NCBI GenBank assembly: GCA_022763115.1
Contig: JALEGJ010000048.1
Location: 1 to 34,894, forward strand
DNA length: 34,894 bases
Reading direction: 5' to 3'
Source: Aquisalinus sp.
GTDB lineage: Bacteria; Pseudomonadota; Alphaproteobacteria; Caulobacterales; Parvularculaceae
The notes under the pieces were generated by a model, which did no database searches, was not told where the DNA came from, and saw only the letters and a list, made by a program, of their open reading frames with translations. Positions 17,216 to 25,412 of this stretch are shown in pieces. Made by a program: the position numbers and the translations under genes. Numbering within the stretch: position 1 is the first letter of the stretch; every line of letters begins with the position of its first letter.

Positions 17216-18366
17216 CAGACGGATACCTCGCCAGACGTATGCTCTTCGCCGAGATACTCGGCTGACTGCATTTCCATGAGACGACTTGTGGTGCGTTCAA
17301 ACTCAAAAGCACCATCACCCTTGGGATATAAATCTTCTGGCGCGGCGTCGGCAGAGCACACAAATTTTGTCTTGTGCTCATAAAGCGCGTCAACAAGTGT
17401 TACAAACCGCCTCGCCTCATTTCGCTTTTCCGGTGAAAGCGCAGGAATATGATCCATAAAGAGCGTATTATAAGTGCGCGCGACAGCGAGGTAATCCTCT
17501 GCCCCCAAGGCGCTGACGCACATATCAGCAAAGCTGACCCGGGCCGCCCCTCTTGCTGCACGAGGGATGACCAGGGTGCGCCCTCGCACATGTAACTCAT
17601 CCCGCTCCTCGCTGGCCGCCATGGTCAATCGTGCCCAGGCCGCATCCATTGCGGCATCTGATTCTGCTCCCAAGGGATGATGATAGACTTTTGAACCCGT
17701 CAGTTGATCGAGACGATAATCACGTGCAGCGCCAAGTTCATGCACCTGCATGTTGGCTTTCAAAAGGTCTATCGAAGGTAGAAATACATTCCTGTTCAGG
17801 CCATCCTTATAGAGATCATCGGGATGTCTGTTTGATGTCGCCACAACCACCGCACCAAAACGAAACAGCCAATCGAAAAAGCGCCCCATAATCATGGCGT
17901 CTGCAATATCGGTCACCTGAAACTCATCAAAGCACAGAAGGTGGGCTGACTGAAAAGCGGCGCGCGCCACATGTGGCAGAGGGTCATCAACAGGTGCACG
18001 GCGAACCAGATGCGGCTGCCGTTTGCGCTCACTATCCGACATGGCCCGCCATTGCGCGATACGCTCATGTGTTTCTGCCATGAACTCATGGAAATGCACC
18101 CGTGCGCGTGGCGCAAGCGGCGCAGTTTCATAAAACAGATCCATGAGCAGGCTCTTGCCGCGCCCCACACCGCCCCAGAGGTAAAGCCCTTGCGGTGCTT
18201 TCGCACTACCACCAAAAATGCCCCGCTTGCCGGGGCGATACTTTGCCAGTTGCTCATGCAGTATTTGCAACCTTGACACAGCATCAGCTTGCGCAGTGTC
18301 CGGGTACAGCTTCCCCTCTGCAACGAGTTTTTCATATGCGTTTTGCGGTCCCGCCATGGAACGCAT
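17215..18366 (-). CDS. zapE: ZapE/AFG1-family ATPase
   Basis: A 383-residue P-loop ATPase. Walker A is WGGVGRGKS (Lys71), Walker B is LLCFDEFQVTD, and VVATSNRHPDDLY contains the sensor region typical of AFG1/ZapE. Bacterial ZapE associates with the divisome and affects Z-ring constriction, while mitochondrial AFG1 works in protein quality control. Length is close to the family norm. ATG 18366 or ATG 18357 (three codons later) could be the start. The ends of this gene and the SGNH gene overlap by one base. The link to envelope modification may only reflect gene order. Confidence 0.93.
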   Translation of the reverse strand: MRSMAGPQNAYEKLVAEGKLYPDTAQADAVSRLQILHEQLAKYRPGKRGIFGGSAKAPQGLYLWGGVGRGKSLLMDLFYETAPLAPRARVHFHEFMAETHERIAQWRAMSDSERKRQPHLVRRAPVDDPLPHVARAAFQSAHLLCFDEFQVTDIADAMIMGRFFDWLFRFGAVVVATSNRHPDDLYKDGLNRNVFLPSIDLLKANMQVHELGAARDYRLDQLTGSKVYHHPLGAESDAAMDAAWARLTMAASEERDELHVRGRTLVIPRAARGAARVSFADMCVSALGAEDYLAVARTYNTLFMDHIPALSPEKRNEARRFVTLVDALYEHKTKFVCSADAAPEDLYPKGDGAFEFERTTSRLMEMQSAEYLGEEHTSGEVSV

Positions 18367-18411
18367 TTAGAGGCATTTCCCGAGCACGCGCAATCGGCTA
18401 TAGCGACAGCC

Positions 18412-19380
18412 ATGGTTACCTTCAGCGATATCACGGCAGCAGCAAAACGTCTGGCACCTTTCATCACCACCACACCTTTGCTCGAAAGTGAGCGACTGAA
18501 TGAGCGGCTTGGCGGACGGCTGCTCATAAAAGCTGAGTCCTTGCAGAAAACAGGCTCATTCAAGTTTCGTGGCGCAACAAACCGGATCAGCCAACTGGGC
18601 GCGGAAGAGAAGAAAGCAGGGGTTGTCGCCTGGTCCTCAGGCAATCATGCACAAGGTGTGGCACTAGCAGCAAAGCTGCAGAGCGTGCAGGCAACAATCG
18701 TGATGCCGGCTGACGCGCCGCACGTGAAGATTAACAATACACGCAGTTATGGTGCCAAAGTTGTTCTGTATGATCGTTATACTGAAAGCCGGGAAGAAAT
18801 AGGGACACAGATCGCACATAAGACTGGCGCGACCATCATCCCCCCTTTTGATGACCAGTATATAATCGCAGGACAGGGCACCGTAGGTCTTGAGGTTGCA
18901 ACCCAGACAAAACTGAACAATGCGCCTCTGGATGACATTGTTATCTGTCTTTCTGGTGGCGGCCTTTCAGCAGGCTGTGCAGTAGCCTTGAAAGAGTTAA
19001 GCCCGTCAACACGCCTTTGGGTTGCGGAACCAGAAGGTTTTGATGATGCAGGTCGCTCATTACGTGCCAAAAAGCCTCTCCGGAATGAACCCGGTGGGAC
19101 ATCCATCTGTGACGCGCTCCTGCAACCAACCCCGGGCGAGTTGACCCTCCCGATACTGAGCGACTATGGCGCCGGAGGAGTGAGCGCAGGTGATGACCAG
19201 GTATTGTTGGCGATGAAAACCGCATTTGAGGAATTCAAGCTGGTGCTGGAACCTGGCGGTGCCATGGCCCTAGCCTGTGTGCTCTCTGGACAGCTTGACC
19301 TCAAGGACAAAACCGTCTGCGTTGTGGCCACAGGCGGAAACGTGGATCAAAATATCTTTGAGACTGCTCTGCACCGCTGA
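18412..19380 (+). CDS. PLP-dependent threonine/serine dehydratase family protein
   Basis: A 322-residue fold-type II PLP enzyme. Lys51 in SFKFRGA binds PLP, SGNHAQGVA is the substrate loop, and SGGGLSAG (181-188) holds the cofactor phosphate. There is no C-terminal ACT domain, so it resembles catabolic (TdcB-like) threonine dehydratase or serine racemase, and these cannot be separated by sequence reading alone. Threonine dehydratase would give 2-oxobutyrate and ammonia. ATG 18412 was chosen because translation upstream of it would run antisense into zapE and has no family match. The 45-base gap to zapE must hold both divergent promoters. Confidence 0.88.
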   Translation: MVTFSDITAAAKRLAPFITTTPLLESERLNERLGGRLLIKAESLQKTGSFKFRGATNRISQLGAEEKKAGVVAWSSGNHAQGVALAAKLQSVQATIVMPADAPHVKINNTRSYGAKVVLYDRYTESREEIGTQIAHKTGATIIPPFDDQYIIAGQGTVGLEVATQTKLNNAPLDDIVICLSGGGLSAGCAVALKELSPSTRLWVAEPEGFDDAGRSLRAKKPLRNEPGGTSICDALLQPTPGELTLPILSDYGAGGVSAGDDQVLLAMKTAFEEFKLVLEPGGAMALACVLSGQLDLKDKTVCVVATGGNVDQNIFETALHR

Positions 19381-19407
19381 AACACCGCGACCATTTCACG
19401 AAAAAAC

Positions 19408-21240
19408 CTATTCCTCGCCGCCCTCGGGGCCAGAAATACGCATCTGCTCACGAAGGAAGGAACCTCCATCGAGAAACAGAACCTGTCGCCCACCAATATC
19501 AAGTGTGCGATAAGTTACTGTGCCTGCAACGGCTTCCCCGGCACGAAGGCGAGCAAAGAAAGCATCTTGCTCCTCTTCAGCAACAGGCAACTGATTCCCG
19601 TAAACGGTCTGCCAGACACTATTATTCTTATAGAAAAAATGGGTACTGACAAATTCAGCTCCTTCATCCCAAACCGAAAAGAGCACATACTGATCTTCAG
19701 AGAAATCGAAAGCATCAGTGCGCAGCAGAAGACAACGACCATCACGCCCCTCCGTGCCGCAAGTGTTCGCAATAGTTCTATCCTCTTCGGCAAAAGCTAA
19801 AAAGTCAGACTCAAGTTCCAGGTCAGCTGGCACCAGTTCCAGTTGCCCCTCTTCTATCAGGCTCGCCAGGCGATCCTTATCTGCCACGGTCTGTCGCCGA
19901 AAGGCGTAGCGGCTTTCAGCAAGTTCCACACGTTCGATCTCGGCAAGAATTGTCTCGTAATCGGGCAGGCTCGTATCCTGCTTCAAATCCTGCAGGGCCC
20001 TTTTGCCAACACCGCCAAGGTCAAATTGAAAGTAGGCATAGTCGAACTCTTCTGCTGTCACGCGGCCATCTTTCAATCGCGCTAACTGGTCGTTGGCACT
20101 GATCGCCCAAGTGTTGAAGATTGGCGTCTGCACCAGTATGGCAACAACAAAAAGCGCCCCTGCCAGCATGATATTTGCCTGCCGCAGAAAACTATAACCT
20201 TGCTTGCGCAGGGCACTGACAAACCAGACAATAGCATAAGCACTGGCAAAAAGCACAATGATAAGCGCATAAATTCGCGCTACGGTCAGGCCATATTCCG
20301 ACAGGCGAAGATACATCGCGTAAAGCGCGAACAGCGCGAGCACTGGCAGAACAAAAGCCTGCAACCGCACTGACCAGCGCAAGACTATACTGTCCGGCCT
20401 GCCCTCATCACCGATAACTGCATTGCTCAACACGACCGCCATGGCGATAGCCGAAACCATCAAGGTCGCAGCACTCCAGCCTTCCCACAATTGGTCAGCC
20501 CCTGAAATCAGTGCAGAGACAGCGAACAGCACGGTCGCCGACATCAGGATGGGCGAGAGGACTTTCAGAAGGGCAAACAGCACGTTACGCAAAGCGAGCA
20601 CGATCCCCTCGCGCTCGCGCACAATACCGATCGCGATCCCGATGGCTCCGAAGTTCGCCGGGAAGGCAAATGTCTCATCGAAGAAAAGGTCCCGGAACAG
20701 ATCAATACCAATCAGACTGAACAAGGCGCCCCAGATACCGAGCACCGCCCAGAAGGCAAGCGTGAAAAGTCCTGCAGCAGCGCCAATGACTGGCAGATTC
20801 CAGGCAAATTCAAACAGAGACGGATAGTGGTTGGCCGGCTGCCGTCTCTCAAACACGGTGCGAAAAAACGGCACGGCAATATAGCAGATCAACAGATTGG
20901 CAAAAAAGCTGACCGCCAATACTGCCTCTGTTATTTCACCGGGGTTCCCGAAAGATGCCTCCGCCAGCAGATAAAGTGCCGCGGTGAACAGACCGAGGCC
21001 ACCGGAGAAAAGCGCCGCCTTGAGGCGCATCCCAATCGTGGTTGTCAGAAAGTGGGCCGCGGGCGCCACAAGCGCGAAGAACAGAAGAGCAATGACGAAA
21101 GGCGGCGGAGAGCTCTCGTCCGAATATTCAATCAGCCCCCAGATCGCGAAACCCTGAATGATACCCGGCAAGAGAAACAGCAAAGCCGCCTCTCTGGGGT
21201 TCGCATAAATCTCGCCTGAAGGCCTGTTCGTTTCTGCCAT
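19408..21240 (-). CDS. DUF4153-family membrane protein
   Basis: A 610-residue protein. The N-terminal two thirds (about 20-390) has roughly eleven or twelve hydrophobic segments, and the last 220 residues are soluble, with acidic helices and a beta-rich tail ending RISGPEGGEE. This is the DUF4153 layout; its function is unknown, and a role in membrane or envelope homeostasis is only a guess. The ATG at 21240 has TGGAG about nine bases upstream. It is convergent with the dehydratase gene (28 bases apart) and follows the aceA terminator on the same strand, so it has its own promoter. Confidence 0.8.
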   Translation of the reverse strand: MAETNRPSGEIYANPREAALLFLLPGIIQGFAIWGLIEYSDESSPPPFVIALLFFALVAPAAHFLTTTIGMRLKAALFSGGLGLFTAALYLLAEASFGNPGEITEAVLAVSFFANLLICYIAVPFFRTVFERRQPANHYPSLFEFAWNLPVIGAAAGLFTLAFWAVLGIWGALFSLIGIDLFRDLFFDETFAFPANFGAIGIAIGIVREREGIVLALRNVLFALLKVLSPILMSATVLFAVSALISGADQLWEGWSAATLMVSAIAMAVVLSNAVIGDEGRPDSIVLRWSVRLQAFVLPVLALFALYAMYLRLSEYGLTVARIYALIIVLFASAYAIVWFVSALRKQGYSFLRQANIMLAGALFVVAILVQTPIFNTWAISANDQLARLKDGRVTAEEFDYAYFQFDLGGVGKRALQDLKQDTSLPDYETILAEIERVELAESRYAFRRQTVADKDRLASLIEEGQLELVPADLELESDFLAFAEEDRTIANTCGTEGRDGRCLLLRTDAFDFSEDQYVLFSVWDEGAEFVSTHFFYKNNSVWQTVYGNQLPVAEEEQDAFFARLRAGEAVAGTVTYRTLDIGGRQVLFLDGGSFLREQMRISGPEGGEE

Positions 21241-21324
21241 CTTTGATGCTCCACCATGTTTCAGGGCCTGGCCCCTGACAGGATCATGCCTGTTTTGAAG
21301 GCCAAAATGAAGCGTTCACATGAC

Positions 21325-21358
21325 AAAAACGCGCCCGGGGATTTCTCCCTCGGGCGCG
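21325..21358 (-). terminator. rho-independent terminator after aceA
   Basis: Read on the minus strand, a GC-rich stem pairs CGCGCCCGAGGG with CCCCGGGCGCG around a short AGAAAT loop, followed directly by TTTTT (complement of AAAAA at 21325-21329). One imperfection lies near the loop. It starts about 23 bases beyond the aceA stop and is the clearest terminator in the window. Confidence 0.88.
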
Positions 21359-21381
21359 CCAGTTAGTTCATCCTGCAGAGA

Positions 21382-23001
21382 TCAGGAGAACTGGTTCATC
21401 GTATTGTCTTCACCGGCAGCCTTCAGCGCGGCATCACCAGCGAAGTATTCCTTGTGATCATCCCCAATGTCAGAGCCTGCCATGTTCTGGTGCTTGACAC
21501 AGGCGATACCCTGACGGATTTCCTGCCGCTGCACATTCTTGACGTAGCCCAGCATTGCCTCATCGCCGAAATACTCCTTCGCCAGATTATCTGTGGACAA
21601 GGCCGCTGTGTGATAGGTCGGCAGAGTGATGAGGTGGTGAAAGATACCAGCCCGTTTTGACCCATCAGCCTGGAAGCTGCGAATGCGGTTATCGGCTTCT
21701 TTTGCCAAGTCAGTGTTATCGTAATCAACACTCATCAACTTGTCGCGGTCATAGGCCGAAACATCCTTGCCTTCTTCTGTCCACGCATCAAAAACCTGTT
21801 GGCGGAAGCTGAGCGTCCAGTTGAAAGACGGCGAGTTGTTATAAACCAGCTTTGCATTTGGAATAACTTCGCGGATGCGATCGACCATGCTGGCAATCTG
21901 CTCCACGTGCGGCTTTTCCGTCTCGATCCAGAGCAGGTCTGCGCCATTCTGCAGGGAAGCAATACAATCCATGACGCAACGATCAGCGCCTGTACCGGGC
22001 TTGAACTGGAACAGATTGGACGCAAGACGTTTTGGACGCAGCAATTTGCCACCACGATTGATGATAACATCACCATCCTGCACGACATCAGGGCCAACCT
22101 CATCACAGTCAAGGTAGGAATTGTACTGATCACCAAGGTCACCCGGCTTATGGCTTATCGCGATCTGTTTGGTCAGACCTGCGCCAAGCGAGTCCGTACG
22201 CGTAACAACGATGCCGTCTTCCACGCCCAGCTCAAGAAAAGCATAACGGCAAGCGCGGACTTTAGCCAGGAAGTCTTCATGCGGCACTGTCACCTTGCCG
22301 TCCTGGTGGCCACACTGCTTCTCATCAGAGACCTGATTTTCGATCTGCAGCGCACAGGCACCAGCCTCGATCATTTTCTTGGCCAGCAGATAGGTCGCCT
22401 CGGCATTACCAAAGCCTGCGTCAATGTCGGCAATGACGGGCACAACATGCGTTTCATAATTATCGACGGCGGCCAGCAACTCTGCTTCGCGAGCGCTGTC
22501 GCCAGAGGCGCGCGCAGCATCAATGTCGCGGAACATCATGCCAAGTTCGCGGGCGTCTGCCTGACGCAGGAAAGTATAAAGCTCTTCGATCAAGGCAGGC
22601 ACAGATGTCTTTTCATGCATTGACTGATCCGGTAGCGGACCAAACTCAGAGCGAAGCGCAGCGACCATCCAGCCGGAGAGATAGAGATACCTGCGTTTGG
22701 TGCTGCCGAAATGTTTCTTGATAGAAATCATTTTCTGCTGGCCAATAAAGCCATGCCAGCACCCCAGAGATTGGGTGTAGTTCGCCGGGTCAGCATCATA
22801 CGCGGCCATATCTTCACGCATGATTTTCGCTGTGTAGCGGGCAATATCAAGGCCTGTGCGGAAGCGGTTCTGGGCACGCATACGCGCAACAGATTCCGCG
22901 CTGATGCCATCCCATGTCCCATCGTAGGTTTTTATCAGCTGGCTGATTTGGGAAATATTTTCACTATAGCTGTTCGGTAGGCTCTCATCTGAGTAAGGCA
23001 T
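21382..23001 (-). CDS. aceA: isocitrate lyase (long form)
   Basis: A 539-residue enzyme that splits isocitrate into glyoxylate and succinate, the first step of the glyoxylate shunt needed for growth on acetate, fatty acids or alkanes. The catalytic loop reads KQCGHQDGK with Cys230, and DIDAGFGN carries metal-binding acids. Length and the KQCGH form match the larger bacterial ICL subfamily (about 530 residues, as in Pseudomonas) rather than the 430-residue E. coli type. Start ATG 23001 is preceded by CAGGAGA at good spacing. Malate synthase is not in the window. It is divergent from a ScfR/RamB-like regulator with shared upstream operators. Confidence 0.96.
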   Translation of the reverse strand: MPYSDESLPNSYSENISQISQLIKTYDGTWDGISAESVARMRAQNRFRTGLDIARYTAKIMREDMAAYDADPANYTQSLGCWHGFIGQQKMISIKKHFGSTKRRYLYLSGWMVAALRSEFGPLPDQSMHEKTSVPALIEELYTFLRQADARELGMMFRDIDAARASGDSAREAELLAAVDNYETHVVPVIADIDAGFGNAEATYLLAKKMIEAGACALQIENQVSDEKQCGHQDGKVTVPHEDFLAKVRACRYAFLELGVEDGIVVTRTDSLGAGLTKQIAISHKPGDLGDQYNSYLDCDEVGPDVVQDGDVIINRGGKLLRPKRLASNLFQFKPGTGADRCVMDCIASLQNGADLLWIETEKPHVEQIASMVDRIREVIPNAKLVYNNSPSFNWTLSFRQQVFDAWTEEGKDVSAYDRDKLMSVDYDNTDLAKEADNRIRSFQADGSKRAGIFHHLITLPTYHTAALSTDNLAKEYFGDEAMLGYVKNVQRQEIRQGIACVKHQNMAGSDIGDDHKEYFAGDAALKAAGEDNTMNQFS

Positions 23002-23081
23002 TACTGTCTCCTGTAATCCGTGAAGTTGACCGCATTCTGTCTGCTGCAGCGCAACATGTCATGCCAAAAGATGTATGATTA

Positions 23082-23110
23082 TTGCATTTACAGACAAAAC
23101 ATCTTGTAAT
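23082..23110 (+). promoter_or_regulatory. predicted promoter of the ScfR-like regulator
   Basis: TTGCAT (23082-23087) and TGTAAT (23105-23110) are 17 bases apart, which would start transcription near 23117, about 20 bases before the ATG. The inverted repeat at 23113-23127 would then sit over the start point, suggesting autoregulation. Confidence 0.4.
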
Positions 23111-23112
23111 TT

Positions 23113-23127
23113 TGTAAAATATTTACA
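23113..23127. promoter_or_regulatory. inverted-repeat operator between aceA and its regulator
   Basis: TGTAAA-ATA-TTTACA is a perfect 6-base inverted repeat. Further half-sites lie upstream, TTTACA at 23087-23092 and TTGTAA at 23104-23109. One arm extends to TTTGTAAA, one base different from the TTTGCAAA half-sites described for RamB/PccR-type short-chain acyl-CoA regulators. Its place between aceA and the regulator makes it the best candidate binding site. Confidence 0.5.
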
Positions 23128-23137
23128 TTATAACAAC

Positions 23138-24550
23138 ATGGATAGAAAAAAGCTCTATATCGGGCCACGTCTCAGGCGTTTGCGCCGGGAACAAGGCCTC
23201 ACCCAGACACGGCTGGCCGAGGAACTCGACGTCTCTGCGTCCTACGTCAATCTGATCGAACGAAACCAGCGACCACTTTCGGCAGCCCTGCTCATCAAGC
23301 TGGCTGACACCTACAAGATCGACATTCAGGAGTTTGCTGGCGACGGCGGTGAAGCACTGCTTGATCGACTTACCGAAGCCTTTCGGGACCCGATTTTTCA
23401 GGAACTGGAGATCACACGCACGGACCTGCAGGAAATGGCCTCCGGCAACCCGGCAATGGCAGAGGCTATGACCGTATTATATCGCGCTTACCGTGAGACA
23501 GCCCAGAGCCTTTCGGATCAGGAAAACAGCGCCTCTCTTGAGACAGCAACCAAGCCGCTGGAAGAGGCCTGGAGTTTTGTACAGGCAAACAATAACTACT
23601 TTACCTCGCTGGATGAGGCTGCCGAGCGCCTCTCTCGGGAAATAGGCCTCAGATCAGGCAACATACAGGCAAGCCTTGCCGGACGGTTCAAGGAAGCACA
23701 CGATCTCACCCTGAAGACTTTGCCAGCAGATGTAATGATGGGGGCCTTCCGCCGCCTTGACCGTCACCGAAATCAGGTTGTCATTTCCGAAACACTCGAC
23801 ATGGCCAGCCGGCACTTTCAGTTGGCTTTGCAACTTGTTTATCTGGAAATGGGCACGCGCCTTACTGCCGTGCTCGGCGATCTCTATACCGGCTCGCCTG
23901 AAGGAGAACGCCTCGCGCGTATCGCGCTTGCCAATTACACGGCAGGCGCCTTGCTCATGCCATATGGCGAGTTCAGGGCCAGCGCAATAGAATTGAAGTA
24001 CGATGTGGAAGCGCTGGCACGGCGTTTTGACGCAAGCTTTGAACAAGTCTGTCACCGCCTGACCACCTTGCAACGGCCGGGCCTTGAAGGCATTCCCTTC
24101 TTTTTCCTGCGGGTGGATGCCGCAGGGAACGTCTCAAAGCGTTATGATGGTGGCGGCTTCCCGTTTGCGCGCCACGGTGGCTCCTGCCCGTTATGGAATG
24201 TACACAGTGCCTTCAAAACGCCTCGGCAAGTACAAACGCAGATTATTGAACTGCCTGGCGGCGAACAGTTTTTCTCAATCGCCCGGACGGTCTCCGGTGG
24301 CGGGGCTGGTTATGACGCACCGCGCGCGGAACGGGCAGTCGCCTTGGGCTGTCCGATAAAGCACGCCGGGGAGTTGATCTACGCCCAGGGGGTGAACCCG
24401 GAGACTGCCAAGGCCACACCAATAGGCACGACTTGCCGCCTCTGTGATCGGCAAGATTGCATTGCCAGGGCCCACCCACCCTTGCGCAAACGCCTGCTGT
24501 CAGATGACTACCGCCGCACAGCCGCCCCCTTTGCCTTCGCGTTTGATTAG
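23138..24550 (+). CDS. ScfR/RamB-type XRE-family regulator of short-chain acyl-CoA metabolism
   Basis: A 470-residue protein from ATG 23138. The N-terminal XRE helix-turn-helix (about 7-62) reads LRRLRREQGLTQTRLAEELDVSAS and is followed by an IrrE-like region (about 145-285). The metal-protease HExxH of true IrrE is missing, so proteolysis is unlikely. The C-terminal DUF2083-like part ends with a cysteine cluster, Cys433, Cys436 and Cys441 (CRLCDRQDC), which could bind metal or an Fe-S group. Relatives such as RamB, MccR and PccR control glyoxylate shunt or propionate genes in response to acyl-CoAs. The divergent aceA gene makes it the likely aceA regulator. An in-frame upstream start at 23075 would run through the operator and is rejected. 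Confidence 0.9.
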   Translation: MDRKKLYIGPRLRRLRREQGLTQTRLAEELDVSASYVNLIERNQRPLSAALLIKLADTYKIDIQEFAGDGGEALLDRLTEAFRDPIFQELEITRTDLQEMASGNPAMAEAMTVLYRAYRETAQSLSDQENSASLETATKPLEEAWSFVQANNNYFTSLDEAAERLSREIGLRSGNIQASLAGRFKEAHDLTLKTLPADVMMGAFRRLDRHRNQVVISETLDMASRHFQLALQLVYLEMGTRLTAVLGDLYTGSPEGERLARIALANYTAGALLMPYGEFRASAIELKYDVEALARRFDASFEQVCHRLTTLQRPGLEGIPFFFLRVDAAGNVSKRYDGGGFPFARHGGSCPLWNVHSAFKTPRQVQTQIIELPGGEQFFSIARTVSGGGAGYDAPRAERAVALGCPIKHAGELIYAQGVNPETAKATPIGTTCRLCDRQDCIARAHPPLRKRLLSDDYRRTAAPFAFAFD

Positions 24551-24584
24551 GGCATAAGCCGACACTGAATATCGAGCGAGCAAG

Positions 24585-25409
24585 ATGTCAGAAACTGAAG
24601 CGGCAGAAAACAAACCTCCAATTTCAGCCTACATCCGCACTCTGAATGAAGAGCGGATGATTGCCGAGGTCGTACGCGCCGCTCTGTCGCTCGCTCGCGA
24701 AGTCATTCTTGTCGATTCCGGCTCAACAGACCGTACGATAGAATTGGCGGAAGCCGCAGGCGCCGTAGTGCACAAGCGCGAGTGGCACGGCAATGGGGGG
24801 CAGAAACGTATTGGCGAAGAGCTGGCAACCTATGACTGGGTACTTGATCTTGATGCAGATGAAGTCATCACGCCGGAGTTTACCGAAGAAGTAAAACAAC
24901 TTTTTCGCAAAGGTGAACCGGAAAGAGATGTCTATAATACACCTCTCGTCAATGTGCCCGCTGTGGGCAAGCCCTGGCACGGCTATGGCCAGGCGGTCCG
25001 TCATAAACTTTACAACAAGCAAAAAATTCGCATACCCGATCATGAGGCATGGGATCAATTCAAGATCCCGGTTGGTATGCGCGTCGGCAAACTAAAAAAG
25101 CCAATCCTCCATTACGCTTTTGATGGTTCCGAACTACTCATTCAGAAACTGAACAAAAACTCTTCGACCCGCGCCCGCGTCCTGAAACCCAAGCCTCTTC
25201 CGTGGCTGGCCTTGCGGATCATTTTCGGCCTACCGGTATATTTCGGCAAAAGGTACTTCGTAAACGGATTATGGCGCGGCGGCCTTTATGGTTTCGCCTT
25301 TTCGCTTATGTCCGGGTTTGGGCGCTGGCTGCGCGATGTCAAAATGTATGAGCGGATCATGAAAGCAAAAGGCAAGACACTTTATACCAAGCCCCCCACA
25401 GAGGAATAA
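24585..25409 (+). CDS. family 2 glycosyltransferase, LPS-core type
   Basis: A 274-residue cytosolic glycosyltransferase of the WaaE/KdtX-like branch of family 2. The N-terminal AYIRTLNEE is the nucleotide-sugar-binding start, DSGSTD is at 44-49, and the metal-binding DADE at 90-93 lies in WVLDLDADEV. The C-terminal part has a hydrophobic patch (LPWLALRIIFGLPVYF) that probably sits at the membrane. Relatives add sugars to the lipopolysaccharide inner core or other glycolipids. Its stop is three bases from the next start and it follows the regulator gene by 34 bases. Confidence 0.88.
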   Translation: MSETEAAENKPPISAYIRTLNEERMIAEVVRAALSLAREVILVDSGSTDRTIELAEAAGAVVHKREWHGNGGQKRIGEELATYDWVLDLDADEVITPEFTEEVKQLFRKGEPERDVYNTPLVNVPAVGKPWHGYGQAVRHKLYNKQKIRIPDHEAWDQFKIPVGMRVGKLKKPILHYAFDGSELLIQKLNKNSSTRARVLKPKPLPWLALRIIFGLPVYFGKRYFVNGLWRGGLYGFAFSLMSGFGRWLRDVKMYERIMKAKGKTLYTKPPTEE

Positions 25410-25412
25410 ACA

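Noticed and set aside
21799..22623. 274-codon open frame antisense to aceA
   Set aside because: It lies wholly inside the well-supported isocitrate lyase gene, has no recognisable domain, and is explained by codon bias of the real gene.
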